From the NCBI GenBank assembly GCA_034680345.1, contig JAXISZ010000001.1, forward strand, positions 286,410 through 350,409: a stretch of DNA of 64,000 nucleotides, written 5' to 3'. The notes beneath the pieces were generated by a model, which saw only the letters and a program-made list of their open reading frames with translations, ran no database searches and was not told the origin of the DNA. The translations under genes were made by a program, and so were the position numbers. Position 1 is the first letter of the stretch. Each line of letters starts with the position of its first letter. Source of the stretch: SXZD01 sp034680345 (GTDB taxonomy: Bacteria > Pseudomonadota > Gammaproteobacteria > Burkholderiales > Burkholderiaceae_B). Positions 54,975 to 64,000 of the stretch are shown piece by piece.

Positions 54975-55877
54975 TTAAATGGTTTTCCAAAACCCAGAAC
55001 TGGCCACCTTTGAATTTGGACTTGGCCACTGCAAACCCATTCGCTCTAGAACACCCACAACCAATTCTGCGGCAATTAAATTACGAAACCCTTTAATATC
55101 TGCAGGTAAAACCCACCATGGTGCATAATCGGTGTGAGTTTGATTAATTGCCATTTCATGCGCATGCAAATACAAGTCGTAACGATAAGCACTTTCTAAA
55201 TCTGCCTCAGTCAACTTCCAACGCTTAATGGGATCTAACCAACGCGCCCTGAAACGTTCTTGCTGGGTTTGCTGAGACATGTGCAAATAAATTTTTAAAA
55301 TATGCGTGCCATTTTCAAACAACATCCGTTCAAAATCAACAATTTGCCGAGCACTTGCCTCAATACAATCTGGTTTAACGCAACCATCAATGATTGGCCG
55401 AAGTAAAGCATCATAATGACCGCGGTCAAAAGTTACGCATTGCCCATTTTTTGGTACATGCGCATGAACTCGCCACAAAAAATCTCTAGCTTTCTCCTGC
55501 GCTGTTGGCGCCTTGAAAGAAACCATTTGAATGGCCATAGGATGTTGACCAGAAATTAATTTACGTGCAACTCCATCTTTACCAGCGGCGTCCATTCCCT
55601 CTAAAACAATCAACAAACGATGTTTACCTTGAGCATATAAACAAGTCAGCAATTGGTCTAGACGCTCTGACAATTGCTGGAGTTTGTCCAGCATCTCTTC
55701 TTGAGAAGAAAAGGTATCTGGTGCTGTAGCCCATTTGCGCAACCTAAAATAAGCCGGAGTCACCATACACCCTTGCTTTAATGTTTCCCATTGCGCTTCT
55801 GAAACCATCAACGGTGCAGTACTTGGCGGTTCAAGCAGCGAATTGTCATCATTTTTGAAATGCAATGTTCTGTGAAG
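54975..55877 (-). CDS. Polyphosphate kinase 2 family protein
   Basis: About 300 residues. Walker A is LEGMDAAGKDGVARKL and Walker B-like is VTFDRGHYDALLRPI; QERFRARWLDPIKRWKL lies in the lid region. PPK2 enzymes transfer phosphate between polyphosphate and AMP or ADP/GDP. The ATG at 55877 is preferred; the frame opens 12 codons further upstream at a GTG. The length fits a single-domain PPK2. It runs downstream of dsbB (45 bases). Confidence 0.88.
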   Translation of the reverse strand, partial: LHRTLHFKNDDNSLLEPPSTAPLMVSEAQWETLKQGCMVTPAYFRLRKWATAPDTFSSQEEMLDKLQQLSERLDQLLTCLYAQGKHRLLIVLEGMDAAGKDGVARKLISGQHPMAIQMVSFKAPTAQEKARDFLWRVHAHVPKNGQCVTFDRGHYDALLRPIIDGCVKPDCIEASARQIVDFERMLFENGTHILKIYLHMSQQTQQERFRARWLDPIKRWKLTEADLESAYRYDLYLHAHEMAINQTHTDYAPWWVLPADIKGFRNLIAAELVVGVLERMGLQWPSPNSKVASSGFWKTI

Positions 55878-55922
55878 CATCGTGATCTCGCATGAAATTT
55901 CAGGCAGGACCACTATCTTGCA

Positions 55923-56465
55923 TCATTTTTCCGCATTGCAGCAAGCTTTTCTTTTACACCACAACAATACCGCCAATAAAAACAGCAAAAGCACGCTTCC
56001 ACTTAGAATCATAGCACTCCAAACAGGTAGCTCATAACCTGCTATAGGCGGATAGGGTGTAGCGCATAAACCATCAGCTCTAAGTAACCAAGGTAACTGC
56101 TGTACTACCCAAAGTTCATTGATTTTTGTTTCCAACGGGTCTATACCGCAAATAACCGACGGATTCGCCAACACCACCACATGATGCCAAGCCACCGCAG
56201 CAGCAGCGGCCGATGCAAGCCCCGTCAAAAACGCAACCAAAGCCGACCAACCAGATGATAAGCGCAATATCAGTAAAGCACCCACCACCAGCGCTAAAAA
56301 TCCCAAGCGCTGTAAAACGCACAAAGGACATGGGTACCACTGTAAAAAATGCTGTAAAAAAAGCGCCACCGTCAAAGAAATAAGCCCAGTAAACAACAAA
56401 ACCCAAGGCACAATCTGTATCAAGTAAGAATCAAGACGCCTCCATTTTAAAAACTGAAATTGCAC
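55923..56465 (-). CDS. dsbB: Disulfide bond formation protein DsbB
   Basis: A 180-residue DsbB with four helices. The first periplasmic pair is in WYPCPLCVLQRLGF, and the second cysteines are in VICGID and DGLCATPYPP. DsbB re-oxidises DsbA and passes electrons to quinone. The motifs are complete. It starts 27 bases after the transaldolase stop. Confidence 0.93.
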   Translation of the reverse strand: MQFQFLKWRRLDSYLIQIVPWVLLFTGLISLTVALFLQHFLQWYPCPLCVLQRLGFLALVVGALLILRLSSGWSALVAFLTGLASAAAAAVAWHHVVVLANPSVICGIDPLETKINELWVVQQLPWLLRADGLCATPYPPIAGYELPVWSAMILSGSVLLLFLLAVLLWCKRKACCNAEK

Positions 56466-56492
56466 GAGTAACTCCCCTTTTTTTATACAACC

Positions 56493-57479
56493 TTAAACAG
56501 ATAGCCATAACTGTTCTAATTTTGCTGCATCTGCAACAAAACTGCGAATTCCCTCTGACAGTTTTTCTGTAGCCATTGCATCTGCATTCATAGCAAATCG
56601 AAATGCCGATTCGCCACAATCCAGCACCAAAGGCATTTGCAATCCTGCCCACTGCGGTGTTAATACAGGCTGAACGGCAGCAGCTGGCATCTGAGCCAAT
56701 TGCGCTAGTAATTCTGGGCTAATGGTGAGTGAATCGCAACCCACCAGCGCCAAAATCTGCTCAACATTACGAAAACTTGCGCCCATAATTTCAGTGGCCA
56801 CACCCCTGCGCTTAAAATCAGCGTAAATGACACGTACAGACTGTACACCAGGGTCTTTGTCCCCTAACATGGCCAAATCATTCCACCGATTGCCAGCCTG
56901 TTTTTTAGCCCAGTCATAAATTCGCCCAACAAATGGAGAAATAAGCTGTACACCCGCCTGAGAACTCGCTTGAGCCTGAACCAATGAAAATAACAAGGTT
57001 AAGTTACAATGAATACCGAGCTTTTCAAGTTGACAAGCCGCTGCAATACCTTCCCAAGTAGCGGCAATTTTAATTAAGACCCGATCTGAATTAACGCCGG
57101 CTGCCTGATACATATTAATCAAACGCTGCGCGCGCTGAATTGTAGCTTGAGTATCAAAAGACAAGCGAGCATCCACTTCAGTAGACACACGACCAGGAAT
57201 AATCGACAAAATACGCAAGCCAAATTCAACAATTAAAGCGTCCATTTGCTCAGCAAGCGGCACTTTAGACAAACGACTTTTAACCCCACTTAACAAACCT
57301 TTATATTCTGGCTTTTGCGCTGCCTTTAAAATCAAAGAGGGGTTTGTGGTTGCATCTTGTGGCATAAAAGTTGTGATTGTGTGAAACTCGCCCGTATCCG
57401 CCACCACAGTGGTGTATTGTTTTAAAGCTTCTAGCGCGTTATTGCAATCATTGCTGTTGCTATGATCTCCCCGATTCAT
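56493..57479 (-). CDS. tal: Transaldolase
   Basis: A 328-residue pentose-phosphate-pathway transaldolase. It opens with EALKQYTTVVADTGEFHTI, has DARLSFDTQATI, and the Schiff-base lysine in RVLIKIAATWEG. LTLLFSLVQAQASSQAGVQLI and SPFVGRIYDWAKK follow. Normal length. Confidence 0.95.
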   Translation of the reverse strand: MNRGDHSNSNDCNNALEALKQYTTVVADTGEFHTITTFMPQDATTNPSLILKAAQKPEYKGLLSGVKSRLSKVPLAEQMDALIVEFGLRILSIIPGRVSTEVDARLSFDTQATIQRAQRLINMYQAAGVNSDRVLIKIAATWEGIAAACQLEKLGIHCNLTLLFSLVQAQASSQAGVQLISPFVGRIYDWAKKQAGNRWNDLAMLGDKDPGVQSVRVIYADFKRRGVATEIMGASFRNVEQILALVGCDSLTISPELLAQLAQMPAAAVQPVLTPQWAGLQMPLVLDCGESAFRFAMNADAMATEKLSEGIRSFVADAAKLEQLWLSV

Positions 57480-57544
57480 GGCTATTTTTCCTTTGTTTTT
57501 ATCAATTTTTCCAAATTAACCAGCGTATCTACATCTTAAACCTT

Positions 57545-58852
57545 TCAAGTTTTGTATTGTTTCCGACTTGGCAAAGGCTTGAGTTTTAAAATCACTAAAA
57601 ACCACAAACCACATAAAAGGGCTATCAATTCAAACAAAACCGCACTGCCATGGTTTTTCAGCAACCACCCACCCAATGCCCCACCTAAGAATAACCCAAT
57701 AGCCTGCGTGGTATTATAAACACCAAGGGCCAAACCCTTGGCTTGAGCAGGCGCAACCCGTGACACCCAAGACGGCAACAAAGCCTCTAACACGTTAAAA
57801 CTTACAAAATACAATGTGAGCAAAACCACGACATACGAAAATTGATTTGCAAAAAAAGCCAATGCCCCTTGAACCATTACCAATAAAAATACACTAGCCA
57901 GTTTTAATTGCTTAACCTTTGCCTTTTTTTCTGCCCAAATTAAAAAAGGTAACATCAACATAAAAGACAATACAACCACTGGCAGATATACTTTCCAGTG
58001 TTCTGAAACCGGCAAATGGCCTGTTTTTATTAAGATATCAGGTATCACAACAAACAAAGCCATCTGCGTTAAATGCAAAGTAAAAATACCCAAGTTTAAA
58101 CGCAGTAAATCTGCATTAAACAACACATCAAGTAATGACACCGCAGCTGTTGTTTGCGTTGTTGTTTGTACAGTGATTTGTTCGTTTTTTTGTACCCTTG
58201 TTTTTTTCACAAATGCCGAGGGCAATTGCTTTGCAGAACTCGGAATACGTGTTAAAACCACCCAAATAGCCAACGAACAAAGAACCGCCGTTATCCAAAA
58301 AATACCGGATAACCCCACCCAACTGTATAAAGCAGGTGCCCCAACTAAAGAAAGGGCAAAAACCAAACCAATAGACCCCCCAATAGCGGCCATGGCTTTG
58401 GAACGCACATGTTCGCGCGTTAAATCGGCTAACAATGCTGACACTACCGACGAAATAGCGCCAGCCCCCTGTAAAGCGCGTGCCATCAACAGCTGTTGCA
58501 CAGTAGAAGCACAAGCCGCCCAAACGCAACCCGCAGCAAAAATCAACAAACCCAAAACAATGACGGGCTTGCGCCCAATTAAGTCTGATGCCCAACCCAT
58601 TGGCACCTGAAAGCAAGCCTGGGTTAAACCATAAATACCAAGGGCTAACCCAACCAAAGTAAGGTCTTGGCCGCCAGGCATGCCCATGGCGTGTACCGCC
58701 ATCACAGGCAACACCATAAACAAACCAAACATGCGCAAAGCAAAAATAGTGGCCAACCATGCGGTGGCACTGCGTTCAGCTGGGGTCATAGACTCACCAG
58801 ACAGTGCAGAGGAGTTTTCAGAAGACGCGACAGCTTGCATATCATCCATCAA
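57545..58852 (-). CDS. MFS transporter, YajR-like
   Basis: 435 residues, twelve helices. FALRMFGLFMVLPVMAVHA and MGWASDLIGRKPVIVLGLL (the MFS motif A) are near the start; SRVAPAQAKGLALGVYNTTQA is in the second half. It resembles YajR-like drug/metabolite efflux carriers, but lacks the C-terminal soluble domain of E. coli YajR. Substrate unknown. Divergent from uvrA with 69 bases between. Confidence 0.85.
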   Translation of the reverse strand: MMDDMQAVASSENSSALSGESMTPAERSATAWLATIFALRMFGLFMVLPVMAVHAMGMPGGQDLTLVGLALGIYGLTQACFQVPMGWASDLIGRKPVIVLGLLIFAAGCVWAACASTVQQLLMARALQGAGAISSVVSALLADLTREHVRSKAMAAIGGSIGLVFALSLVGAPALYSWVGLSGIFWITAVLCSLAIWVVLTRIPSSAKQLPSAFVKKTRVQKNEQITVQTTTQTTAAVSLLDVLFNADLLRLNLGIFTLHLTQMALFVVIPDILIKTGHLPVSEHWKVYLPVVVLSFMLMLPFLIWAEKKAKVKQLKLASVFLLVMVQGALAFFANQFSYVVVLLTLYFVSFNVLEALLPSWVSRVAPAQAKGLALGVYNTTQAIGLFLGGALGGWLLKNHGSAVLFELIALLCGLWFLVILKLKPLPSRKQYKT

Positions 58853-58921
58853 AAAAGGCGAGTCGCCTAAATGTCAAAAAAACACTATAGTAGCAGGTTG
58901 CTTTGTTGATCACGTTTGGCC

Positions 58922-61831
58922 ATGTCTTTACCCCCCAGTCCTTCAGAAAATATACTGCGCATTCGCGGTGCCCGCACGCATAATTTAAAGAATATCGACC
59001 TAGAAATTCCACGCAACCAACTGGTTGTTATTACGGGACCATCAGGGTCAGGCAAGTCGTCTTTGGCCTTTGACACGTTGTACGCCGAAGGACAACGCCG
59101 CTACGTAGAAAGTTTATCCACTTATGCGCGGCAATTTTTACAGCTCATGGAAAAACCTGATGTGGACATGATCGAAGGTTTATCCCCAGCCATTGCTATT
59201 GAACAAAAAGCCACCAATCATAACCCTCGCTCCACAGTGGGCACAGTCACAGAAATTCATGACTATTTAAGACTGTTGTTTGCCCGCGCAGGCGTCCCAC
59301 ATTGCCCGCAGCACCACCTACCATTAACAGCATACTCCATTTCTGAAATGGTGGATCACGTTCTGCGTTGGCCCCAAGACTCACGGGCATTGATTCTAGC
59401 ACCTATACCGCAATCCCACACTGATAATAACCCTCAAGATGTATTGCATCAACTCAAAGCCCAAGGGTTTGTACGTATTCGAATTCAATCTGAGAACACC
59501 GTAGCCGAACTTATTGAACTGGATCAATTACCCAAACTAAATTGGCAAAAAAAATATCGCATTCAAGTGGTGGTAGATCGGTTAAAAATTCGTACAGACC
59601 AAAGACAACGGCTGGCCGAAAGCTTTGAAACCGCACTAAGACTTTCACAAGGCAAAGTTCTGGCGATTGACTTAGAACAAAACCGCGAACATATTTTTTC
59701 TAGCCAATACGCATGCCCCGTTTGCGATTACAGTTTAAGCGAACTTGAACCTAGGCTATTTTCTTTCAACAACCCAGCCGGTGCTTGCGAACAATGTAAC
59801 GGCCTAGGCGAAGAGCATTTTATAGACCCCAAAAAAGTAGTAGCATTTCCTGAATTAAGCTTAGCCGCTGGTTGTATTGCTGGATGGGACAAACGCAATC
59901 CCATGTATTTTCAAATGCTACAAAGTCTAGCTATTTTCTACGATTTTGACATGGAGACTCCTTGGCTTGCACTGCCGGAAGCTGTTCAACAGGCGATTTT
60001 TTATGGGTCTGGCCAAACTAAGATTGCATTTACCTATCTGGCTGACCGCAATAAAACGATTGTTAAGGAACATCCTTTTGAAGGCATTATTCCTAATTTG
60101 CAACGCCGCCGTGACGAAACAGATTCAACCGCTGTTAAAGAAGAAATCAATAAGCTTTCTAGCTTACAAACATGCCGTACCTGTGGCGGATCTCGCTTAA
60201 AAGAACAAGCACGCTGTGTAACAATTGGCGACAACCAACAACAGCGCCACATTCACGACTTGGCAACCATGCCAATTGCCGAGTTACAAACTTATTTTAA
60301 TGCGCTTAACTTAAGCGGAGCGAAGGCCCAAATTGCCCAACGTATTTTGTTTGAAGTGCGCTCACGACTACAATTCTTAAACAATGTTGGATTGGGCTAC
60401 TTAAGTTTAAACCGTGCTGCTAATACTTTGTCTGGCGGCGAATCGCAACGCATTCGTTTAGCAAGTCAAATTGGATCCGGGCTAACCGGTGTCATGTATG
60501 TTTTGGACGAACCGTCAATTGGTTTGCATCAACGGGACAATGATAGGTTAATTGATACTCTAAAACACCTACGCGACCTAGGCAACACTGTTTTGGTTGT
60601 AGAACATGACGAAGACGCTATCGTGGCTGCCAATTGGGTGGTTGACATGGGCCCTGGGGCTGGCGAACAAGGCGGCATTGTGGTGGCTAGCGGACAACCT
60701 GGTGAGATTGCGCAAAACCCAGCCTCTCTTACCGGAAAATACCTCAGTGGCAAACTAGAAATATCAGTACCTAAAAAACGTCGCCCTATTAACCCTGAAA
60801 AGCAGATTACCATTGAAGGTGCTTGTGGCAATAATCTCAAAAACGTTAACATAAAAATTCCTGTGGGTGTTTTGGTTTGTGTAACAGGTGTTTCAGGTTC
60901 AGGAAAATCCACGCTGATTAACGATACGCTTTTAGCAAGTGCTGCGCATGTTTTAAATGGTGCTAACTACGATGCCGCCACCCATGAAAAAATCACGGGT
61001 CTTGAATTTTTTGATAAAGTCATTGCCGTTGACCAAAGCCCTATTGGCCGTACGCCTCGCAGCAACCCCGCCACCTACACCGGTTTGTTTTCAGCTATTC
61101 GCGACTTATTTGCCGGGGTAGCAATGGCACGAGAACGCGGTTATGACAGTGGTCGCTTTTCCTTTAACGTCAAAGGGGGACGGTGCGAAGCCTGCCAAGG
61201 CGATGGTGTGGTTAAAGTTGAAATGCATTTTTTGCCCGATTTGTACGTGAACTGTGATATTTGTCATGGCAAACGCTACAATCGGGAAACCCTAGAAATT
61301 CGCTATCGCGGCTTAAACATTGCAGAGGTACTTAATCTTACTGTTGAACAAGCACTAGATGTTTTTGCTTCTGTGCCCACATTGGCCAGAAAACTAACCA
61401 CCTTACTTGATGTTGGCCTGGGTTATATTCGGCTTGGCCAGTCAGCCACAACCCTTTCAGGAGGTGAAGCGCAACGGGTAAAATTGTCGCTTGAACTCAG
61501 CAAACGCGACACCGGCCGCACCCTTTATATTCTTGATGAGCCCACCACCGGACTGCACTTTCAAGACATTGCTTTACTGCTTAAAGTGATTAATGCATTG
61601 GTAGAAGCTGGCAATTCTGTGCTGATTATTGAACACAATTTAGATGTGATTAAAACAGCAGACTGGATTGTTGACATGGGCCCAGAAGGTGGTGATGGTG
61701 GCGGCCGCTTGGTGGCCGAAGGTACACCAGAAGAAGTAGCCAAAGATGAAAACAGCCATACCGGAAGGTACTTAGGACGCTTGTTGCAGGCTAAACGCAA
61801 CAAAAATAATAATAAGCAAGCGGCAGTGTAG
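58922..61831 (+). CDS. uvrA: Excinuclease ABC subunit A
   Basis: 969 residues, the damage-recognition ATPase of nucleotide excision repair. The first Walker A is VITGPSGSGKSSLAFDT and the second VTGVSGSGKSTLIND. ABC signatures are LSGGESQRIRLA and LSGGEAQRVKLS. Zinc-binding CxxC pairs occur around CPVCDYS with CEQCNG and around CEACQGDG with CDICHG. ATG 58922 is used; a TTG two codons upstream is not needed. Next to a photolyase gene, it adds to the UV-repair content of this end. Confidence 0.97.
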   Translation: MSLPPSPSENILRIRGARTHNLKNIDLEIPRNQLVVITGPSGSGKSSLAFDTLYAEGQRRYVESLSTYARQFLQLMEKPDVDMIEGLSPAIAIEQKATNHNPRSTVGTVTEIHDYLRLLFARAGVPHCPQHHLPLTAYSISEMVDHVLRWPQDSRALILAPIPQSHTDNNPQDVLHQLKAQGFVRIRIQSENTVAELIELDQLPKLNWQKKYRIQVVVDRLKIRTDQRQRLAESFETALRLSQGKVLAIDLEQNREHIFSSQYACPVCDYSLSELEPRLFSFNNPAGACEQCNGLGEEHFIDPKKVVAFPELSLAAGCIAGWDKRNPMYFQMLQSLAIFYDFDMETPWLALPEAVQQAIFYGSGQTKIAFTYLADRNKTIVKEHPFEGIIPNLQRRRDETDSTAVKEEINKLSSLQTCRTCGGSRLKEQARCVTIGDNQQQRHIHDLATMPIAELQTYFNALNLSGAKAQIAQRILFEVRSRLQFLNNVGLGYLSLNRAANTLSGGESQRIRLASQIGSGLTGVMYVLDEPSIGLHQRDNDRLIDTLKHLRDLGNTVLVVEHDEDAIVAANWVVDMGPGAGEQGGIVVASGQPGEIAQNPASLTGKYLSGKLEISVPKKRRPINPEKQITIEGACGNNLKNVNIKIPVGVLVCVTGVSGSGKSTLINDTLLASAAHVLNGANYDAATHEKITGLEFFDKVIAVDQSPIGRTPRSNPATYTGLFSAIRDLFAGVAMARERGYDSGRFSFNVKGGRCEACQGDGVVKVEMHFLPDLYVNCDICHGKRYNRETLEIRYRGLNIAEVLNLTVEQALDVFASVPTLARKLTTLLDVGLGYIRLGQSATTLSGGEAQRVKLSLELSKRDTGRTLYILDEPTTGLHFQDIALLLKVINALVEAGNSVLIIEHNLDVIKTADWIVDMGPEGGDGGGRLVAEGTPEEVAKDENSHTGRYLGRLLQAKRNKNNNKQAAV

Positions 61832-61939
61832 CTGCATAAAATCTTTTGTTAACTGACATCGTATCTTTAACCCTTATTTTTCAATGGTTTTTTCTTAATA
61901 CAACTCGTGCTTAGAAAAAAATATCTATTCAATGCGTTG

Positions 61940-61950
61940 TATACTGTATA
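61940..61950. promoter_or_regulatory. 11-base palindrome upstream of the DUF2805-photolyase pair
   Basis: TATACTGTATA is a perfect palindrome with five-base arms around one base, 55 bases before the DUF2805 ATG. It may be an operator or part of an extended promoter. Its sequence differs from the AGACA sites in the litR region but has the same 5-1-5 layout. Confidence 0.3.
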
Positions 61951-62004
61951 AACCAATAAGTAAAGATTGTATTCTTTAATGGTTTTGGCTATTTTCTGTT
62001 ATGA

Positions 62005-62238
62005 ATGGGGCAATCATTGAATGACCTGAATATCAGTAACAACATCAGTGAAATTATTGAAATGGCCTGGTGTGACAAAATCTCTTTTGATGCAATTGCT
62101 GCATTAACAGGCTTAAACGAAGCTAATGTGATTGCATTGATGAGAAAAAATTTAAAATCATCTAGTTTCCGATTATGGCGAAAACGTGTCACAGGGCGTC
62201 TTACAAAACACGCACAAAAACAGAAAACTCTGTTATGA
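62005..62238 (+). CDS. DUF2805 (TIGR03643) family protein
   Basis: 77 residues: IIEMAWCDKISFDAIAALTG, GLNEANVIALMRKNLKSSSF and RLWRKRVTGRLTKHAQK match DUF2805/TIGR03643, a small family often placed before photolyase-like genes. The basic C-terminal half could bind nucleic acid. The stop overlaps the next ATG by four bases (ATGA), so the two are coupled. The function is unknown. Confidence 0.85.
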   Translation: MGQSLNDLNISNNISEIIEMAWCDKISFDAIAALTGLNEANVIALMRKNLKSSSFRLWRKRVTGRLTKHAQKQKTLL

Positions 62239-63764
62239 ACGTCGTTTGGTTTAAAAGAGACCTAAGAGTTGAAGATCATGAGGCTTTAAGTGAGGCTGCA
62301 AAAGCTGGTCTGGTTCTGCCTTTGTATATTCTTGAGCCTGAACTATGGCAACAACCCGACATGGGTTATCGTCACTATATTTTTTTACATGAAAGTTTAA
62401 AAGACCTTAACACTGCCTTACAAGCCTTAGGGCAGAGGCTGATTATAAAAGTAGGTGATGCCGTTAGCGTATTACAAGATATTCATGAACGCCATCGTAT
62501 AAATGCTTTATGGTCGCATCAAGAAACATGGAACGCTTGGACCTACGAACGTGATAAAAAAGTAAAACAGTGGGCTGCTTCAATGGATGTTCAGTGGCAT
62601 GAACCTGCCCAAAATGGTGTTATTCGAGGTTTGCGTAACCGCGATGGTTGGGCGGCAAAATGGTATATGCAAATGAAAAAACCAATTTGTGATAAACCTA
62701 GATTATTACATGCGATTGCTGAGCGTTCTTCTCAAATGCCCACCCCAGAAAAGTTTGGTTTGAAAGTTGAAACTTCAATGTCAGGCCACCCAATTGTATT
62801 GCAAAAGGGTGGGCGCTCTGAAGCCATTAAGCTTATATACTCTTTTTTTTACGAGCGTGGGGAAGGTTATACAAAAGAAATGTCTTCCCCTGTTACAGCG
62901 TTTGAGGCTTGTTCACGATTGTCAGCTCATTTTGCTTTTGGTAATTTATCATTGCGAGAAATTTTTAAAACATACGAGCAACGCAAGCAAATTTTAACGC
63001 AAATGCCACCCAGTCAGCGTGGCAGTTGGCTAAGTGCGATGCGTTCTTTTTCTGGCAGACTGCGTTGGCATTGTCACTTTATTCAAAAACTAGAAGACGA
63101 ACCGCGTATTGAATTTGAAAATATGCATCCAACTTATAATGGATTGCGAGAAAACAGTTTTAACAATGTTTATTTCGAAGCATGGAAGACCGGTAAAACA
63201 GGCTACCCAATGATAGATGCCTGCATGCGGGCTCTTATAGCAACTGGTTGGTTAAACTTTAGAATGCGCGCCATGCTAATGAGTTTTGCAAGCTACCACC
63301 TGTGGTTGCACTGGCGTGAACCGGCTTTGCACCTGGCAAAATTGTTTGTTGATTATGAACCTGGTATTCACTATAGCCAAGCGCAGATGCAATCTGGTAC
63401 AACCGGTATTAATGCAATACGCATTTACAATCCGATTAAGCAAGGAATGGACCACGACCCAGAAGGCGTGTTTATTCGCAGTTGGGTACCAGAGCTTCGT
63501 CATTTAAACTCAGCATTTATTCATACACCATGGCTGGCGCCACAACAGATAAATGGCTATCCGTTACCGATTGTGGATGAAAAAACCGCACGAAAAGCCG
63601 CAGCACAACAATTGTATGGGTTACGAAAGAACAATACAGCGCACGCACAAACAGCTCAAGCAATCGTAAAAAAACATGGTAGCCGTAAGTCTAGAAGTGG
63701 GCTAAAGACAGATAAAAATCAGTCAGAGCCGCCTTTTCATATTCAACTAAAATTGCCGTTTTGA
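62235..63764 (+). CDS. FAD-binding photolyase/cryptochrome family protein
   Basis: About 509 residues. The N-terminal photolyase domain begins NVVWFKRDLRVEDHEAL. The FAD-binding half has WKTGKTGYPMIDACMRAL, GWLNFRMRAMLMSF and SGTTGINAIRIYNPIKQG, with EGVFIRSWVPEL as the last conserved stretch. Family members repair CPDs or act as photosensors. By ungapped alignment from the shared HWRE motif, E. coli W382 (FAD-proximal) corresponds to Ala in HYSQAQMQSG, and W384 to Met. The frame opens at 62175, but ATG 62235, overlapping the DUF2805 stop, is correct. Confidence 0.88.
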   Translation: MNVVWFKRDLRVEDHEALSEAAKAGLVLPLYILEPELWQQPDMGYRHYIFLHESLKDLNTALQALGQRLIIKVGDAVSVLQDIHERHRINALWSHQETWNAWTYERDKKVKQWAASMDVQWHEPAQNGVIRGLRNRDGWAAKWYMQMKKPICDKPRLLHAIAERSSQMPTPEKFGLKVETSMSGHPIVLQKGGRSEAIKLIYSFFYERGEGYTKEMSSPVTAFEACSRLSAHFAFGNLSLREIFKTYEQRKQILTQMPPSQRGSWLSAMRSFSGRLRWHCHFIQKLEDEPRIEFENMHPTYNGLRENSFNNVYFEAWKTGKTGYPMIDACMRALIATGWLNFRMRAMLMSFASYHLWLHWREPALHLAKLFVDYEPGIHYSQAQMQSGTTGINAIRIYNPIKQGMDHDPEGVFIRSWVPELRHLNSAFIHTPWLAPQQINGYPLPIVDEKTARKAAAQQLYGLRKNNTAHAQTAQAIVKKHGSRKSRSGLKTDKNQSEPPFHIQLKLPF

Positions 63765-63914
63765 AATACTGTTGGTAAGCCCCCAGCAATCACACCTTGC
63801 AAATTTTTTAAATTGTGAATTCAAGTACTAAGTGCAACTAAGACAATCTTAACTGTAAAAGTTTTAACTTAATCTGACTTTTTGTTTTAAAATATGTTAA
63901 AAAAAGAGTCAGAA

Positions 63915-64000
63915 ATGAACTTAGCAAGCAAAGTAATTAAACCGAAATTAGGGCTTTTAGAACTTGCAAAACAACTTGGCAGTGTGAAGCAAGCCTGTGA
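63915..64000 (+). mobile_element. Start of IS481-like transposase, cut by window edge
   Basis: The last 86 bases encode the N-terminus MNLASKVIKPKLGLLELAK followed by QLGSVKQAC, matching the first helix-turn-helix of IS481-type transposases. The catalytic part lies outside the window. The preceding 150 bases after the photolyase may include the insertion's left end, but no terminal repeat can be confirmed. Confidence 0.65.

Noticed and set aside
58128..58760. Minus-strand ORF of 210 codons rich in Cys, Phe, Trp and Gly
   Set aside because: It is an alternate frame of the YajR-like transporter; composition is typical of a shifted membrane-protein frame.
1..64000. CRISPR arrays, rRNA operons, prophage or toxin-antitoxin modules
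   Set aside because: No regularly spaced repeats, rRNA segments, phage structural genes or paired small toxin-antitoxin genes were seen on either strand.

Overview
The window reads as chromosome of a low-GC betaproteobacterium, most likely in Burkholderiales. The evidence is the block rodA-mrdA-mreD-mreC-mreB set divergently against gatC-gatA-gatB, a fused pabB-pabC, stand-alone rfaE2, and overall gene content and spacing. The genus cannot be fixed from the sequence alone. Coding density is high on both strands and no CRISPR array or prophage was seen. The only transposon trace is the first 86 bases of an IS481-like transposase at the right edge.

Layout. 0-2.8 kb: a translationally coupled DUF1800/DUF1501 pair, each carrying a frameshift. 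2.9-6.3 kb: mgtE and pabBC. 6.4-12.6 kb: a surface-polysaccharide operon with a processive GT2 synthase, a membrane-anchored bactofilin-like protein, a UDP-GlcNAc 2-epimerase, an outer-membrane barrel, a membrane protein and a methyltransferase. 12.6-18.1 kb: elongasome genes. 18.2-21.6 kb: gatCAB, preceded by a possible attenuator (short leader ORF plus hairpin). 21.7-36.9 kb: a lipoprotein, a class III adenylate cyclase, a Ddl-like ATP-grasp protein, an ABC-F protein, a DEDDh exonuclease, a decayed SMP-30/gluconolactonase gene, a Lys/Thr/Ala-rich histone-like protein, xseAB, a metallo-hydrolase, an acyltransferase, nhaR, htpX and a TerC protein. 37-42 kb: tRNA-Arg(CCG), an OmpW-like protein, wrbA, argS, a possible gene remnant and a CCA-adding enzyme without a recognisable HD motif.

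42.1-54.3 kb is the most distinctive part: a light/oxidative-stress island. A MerR-type regulator with a cobalamin-binding domain (LitR/CarH type) leads an FeS photolyase and a 53-residue DUF2256 protein on the minus strand. Facing it on the plus strand are folE2, a FAD amine oxidase-like enzyme, DUF1365, a cyclopropane-fatty-acid-synthase homologue, a chalcone-isomerase-like protein, an MFS carrier, a DUF3833 lipoprotein, an SDR, a SnoaL-like protein and a diiron ferritin-like protein. The shared intergenic region holds overlapping divergent promoters with an 8-6-8 inverted repeat (TTAGACAA/TTGTCTAA) in the promoter spacer and a second palindrome, TGTCTAAGACA. These are good candidate operators for the photoreceptor-regulator. 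The enzymes suggest light-induced DNA repair, folate supply for the photolyase antenna or cofactor pools, and remodelling of membrane acyl chains.

54.3-63.8 kb: rfaE2, ppk2, dsbB, transaldolase, an MFS carrier and uvrA. Then comes a second photolyase-family gene, translationally coupled to a small DUF2805 gene. By ungapped comparison with E. coli photolyase it lacks the FAD-proximal tryptophan. With uvrA and the FeS photolyase, about 20 kb is rich in UV-damage functions.
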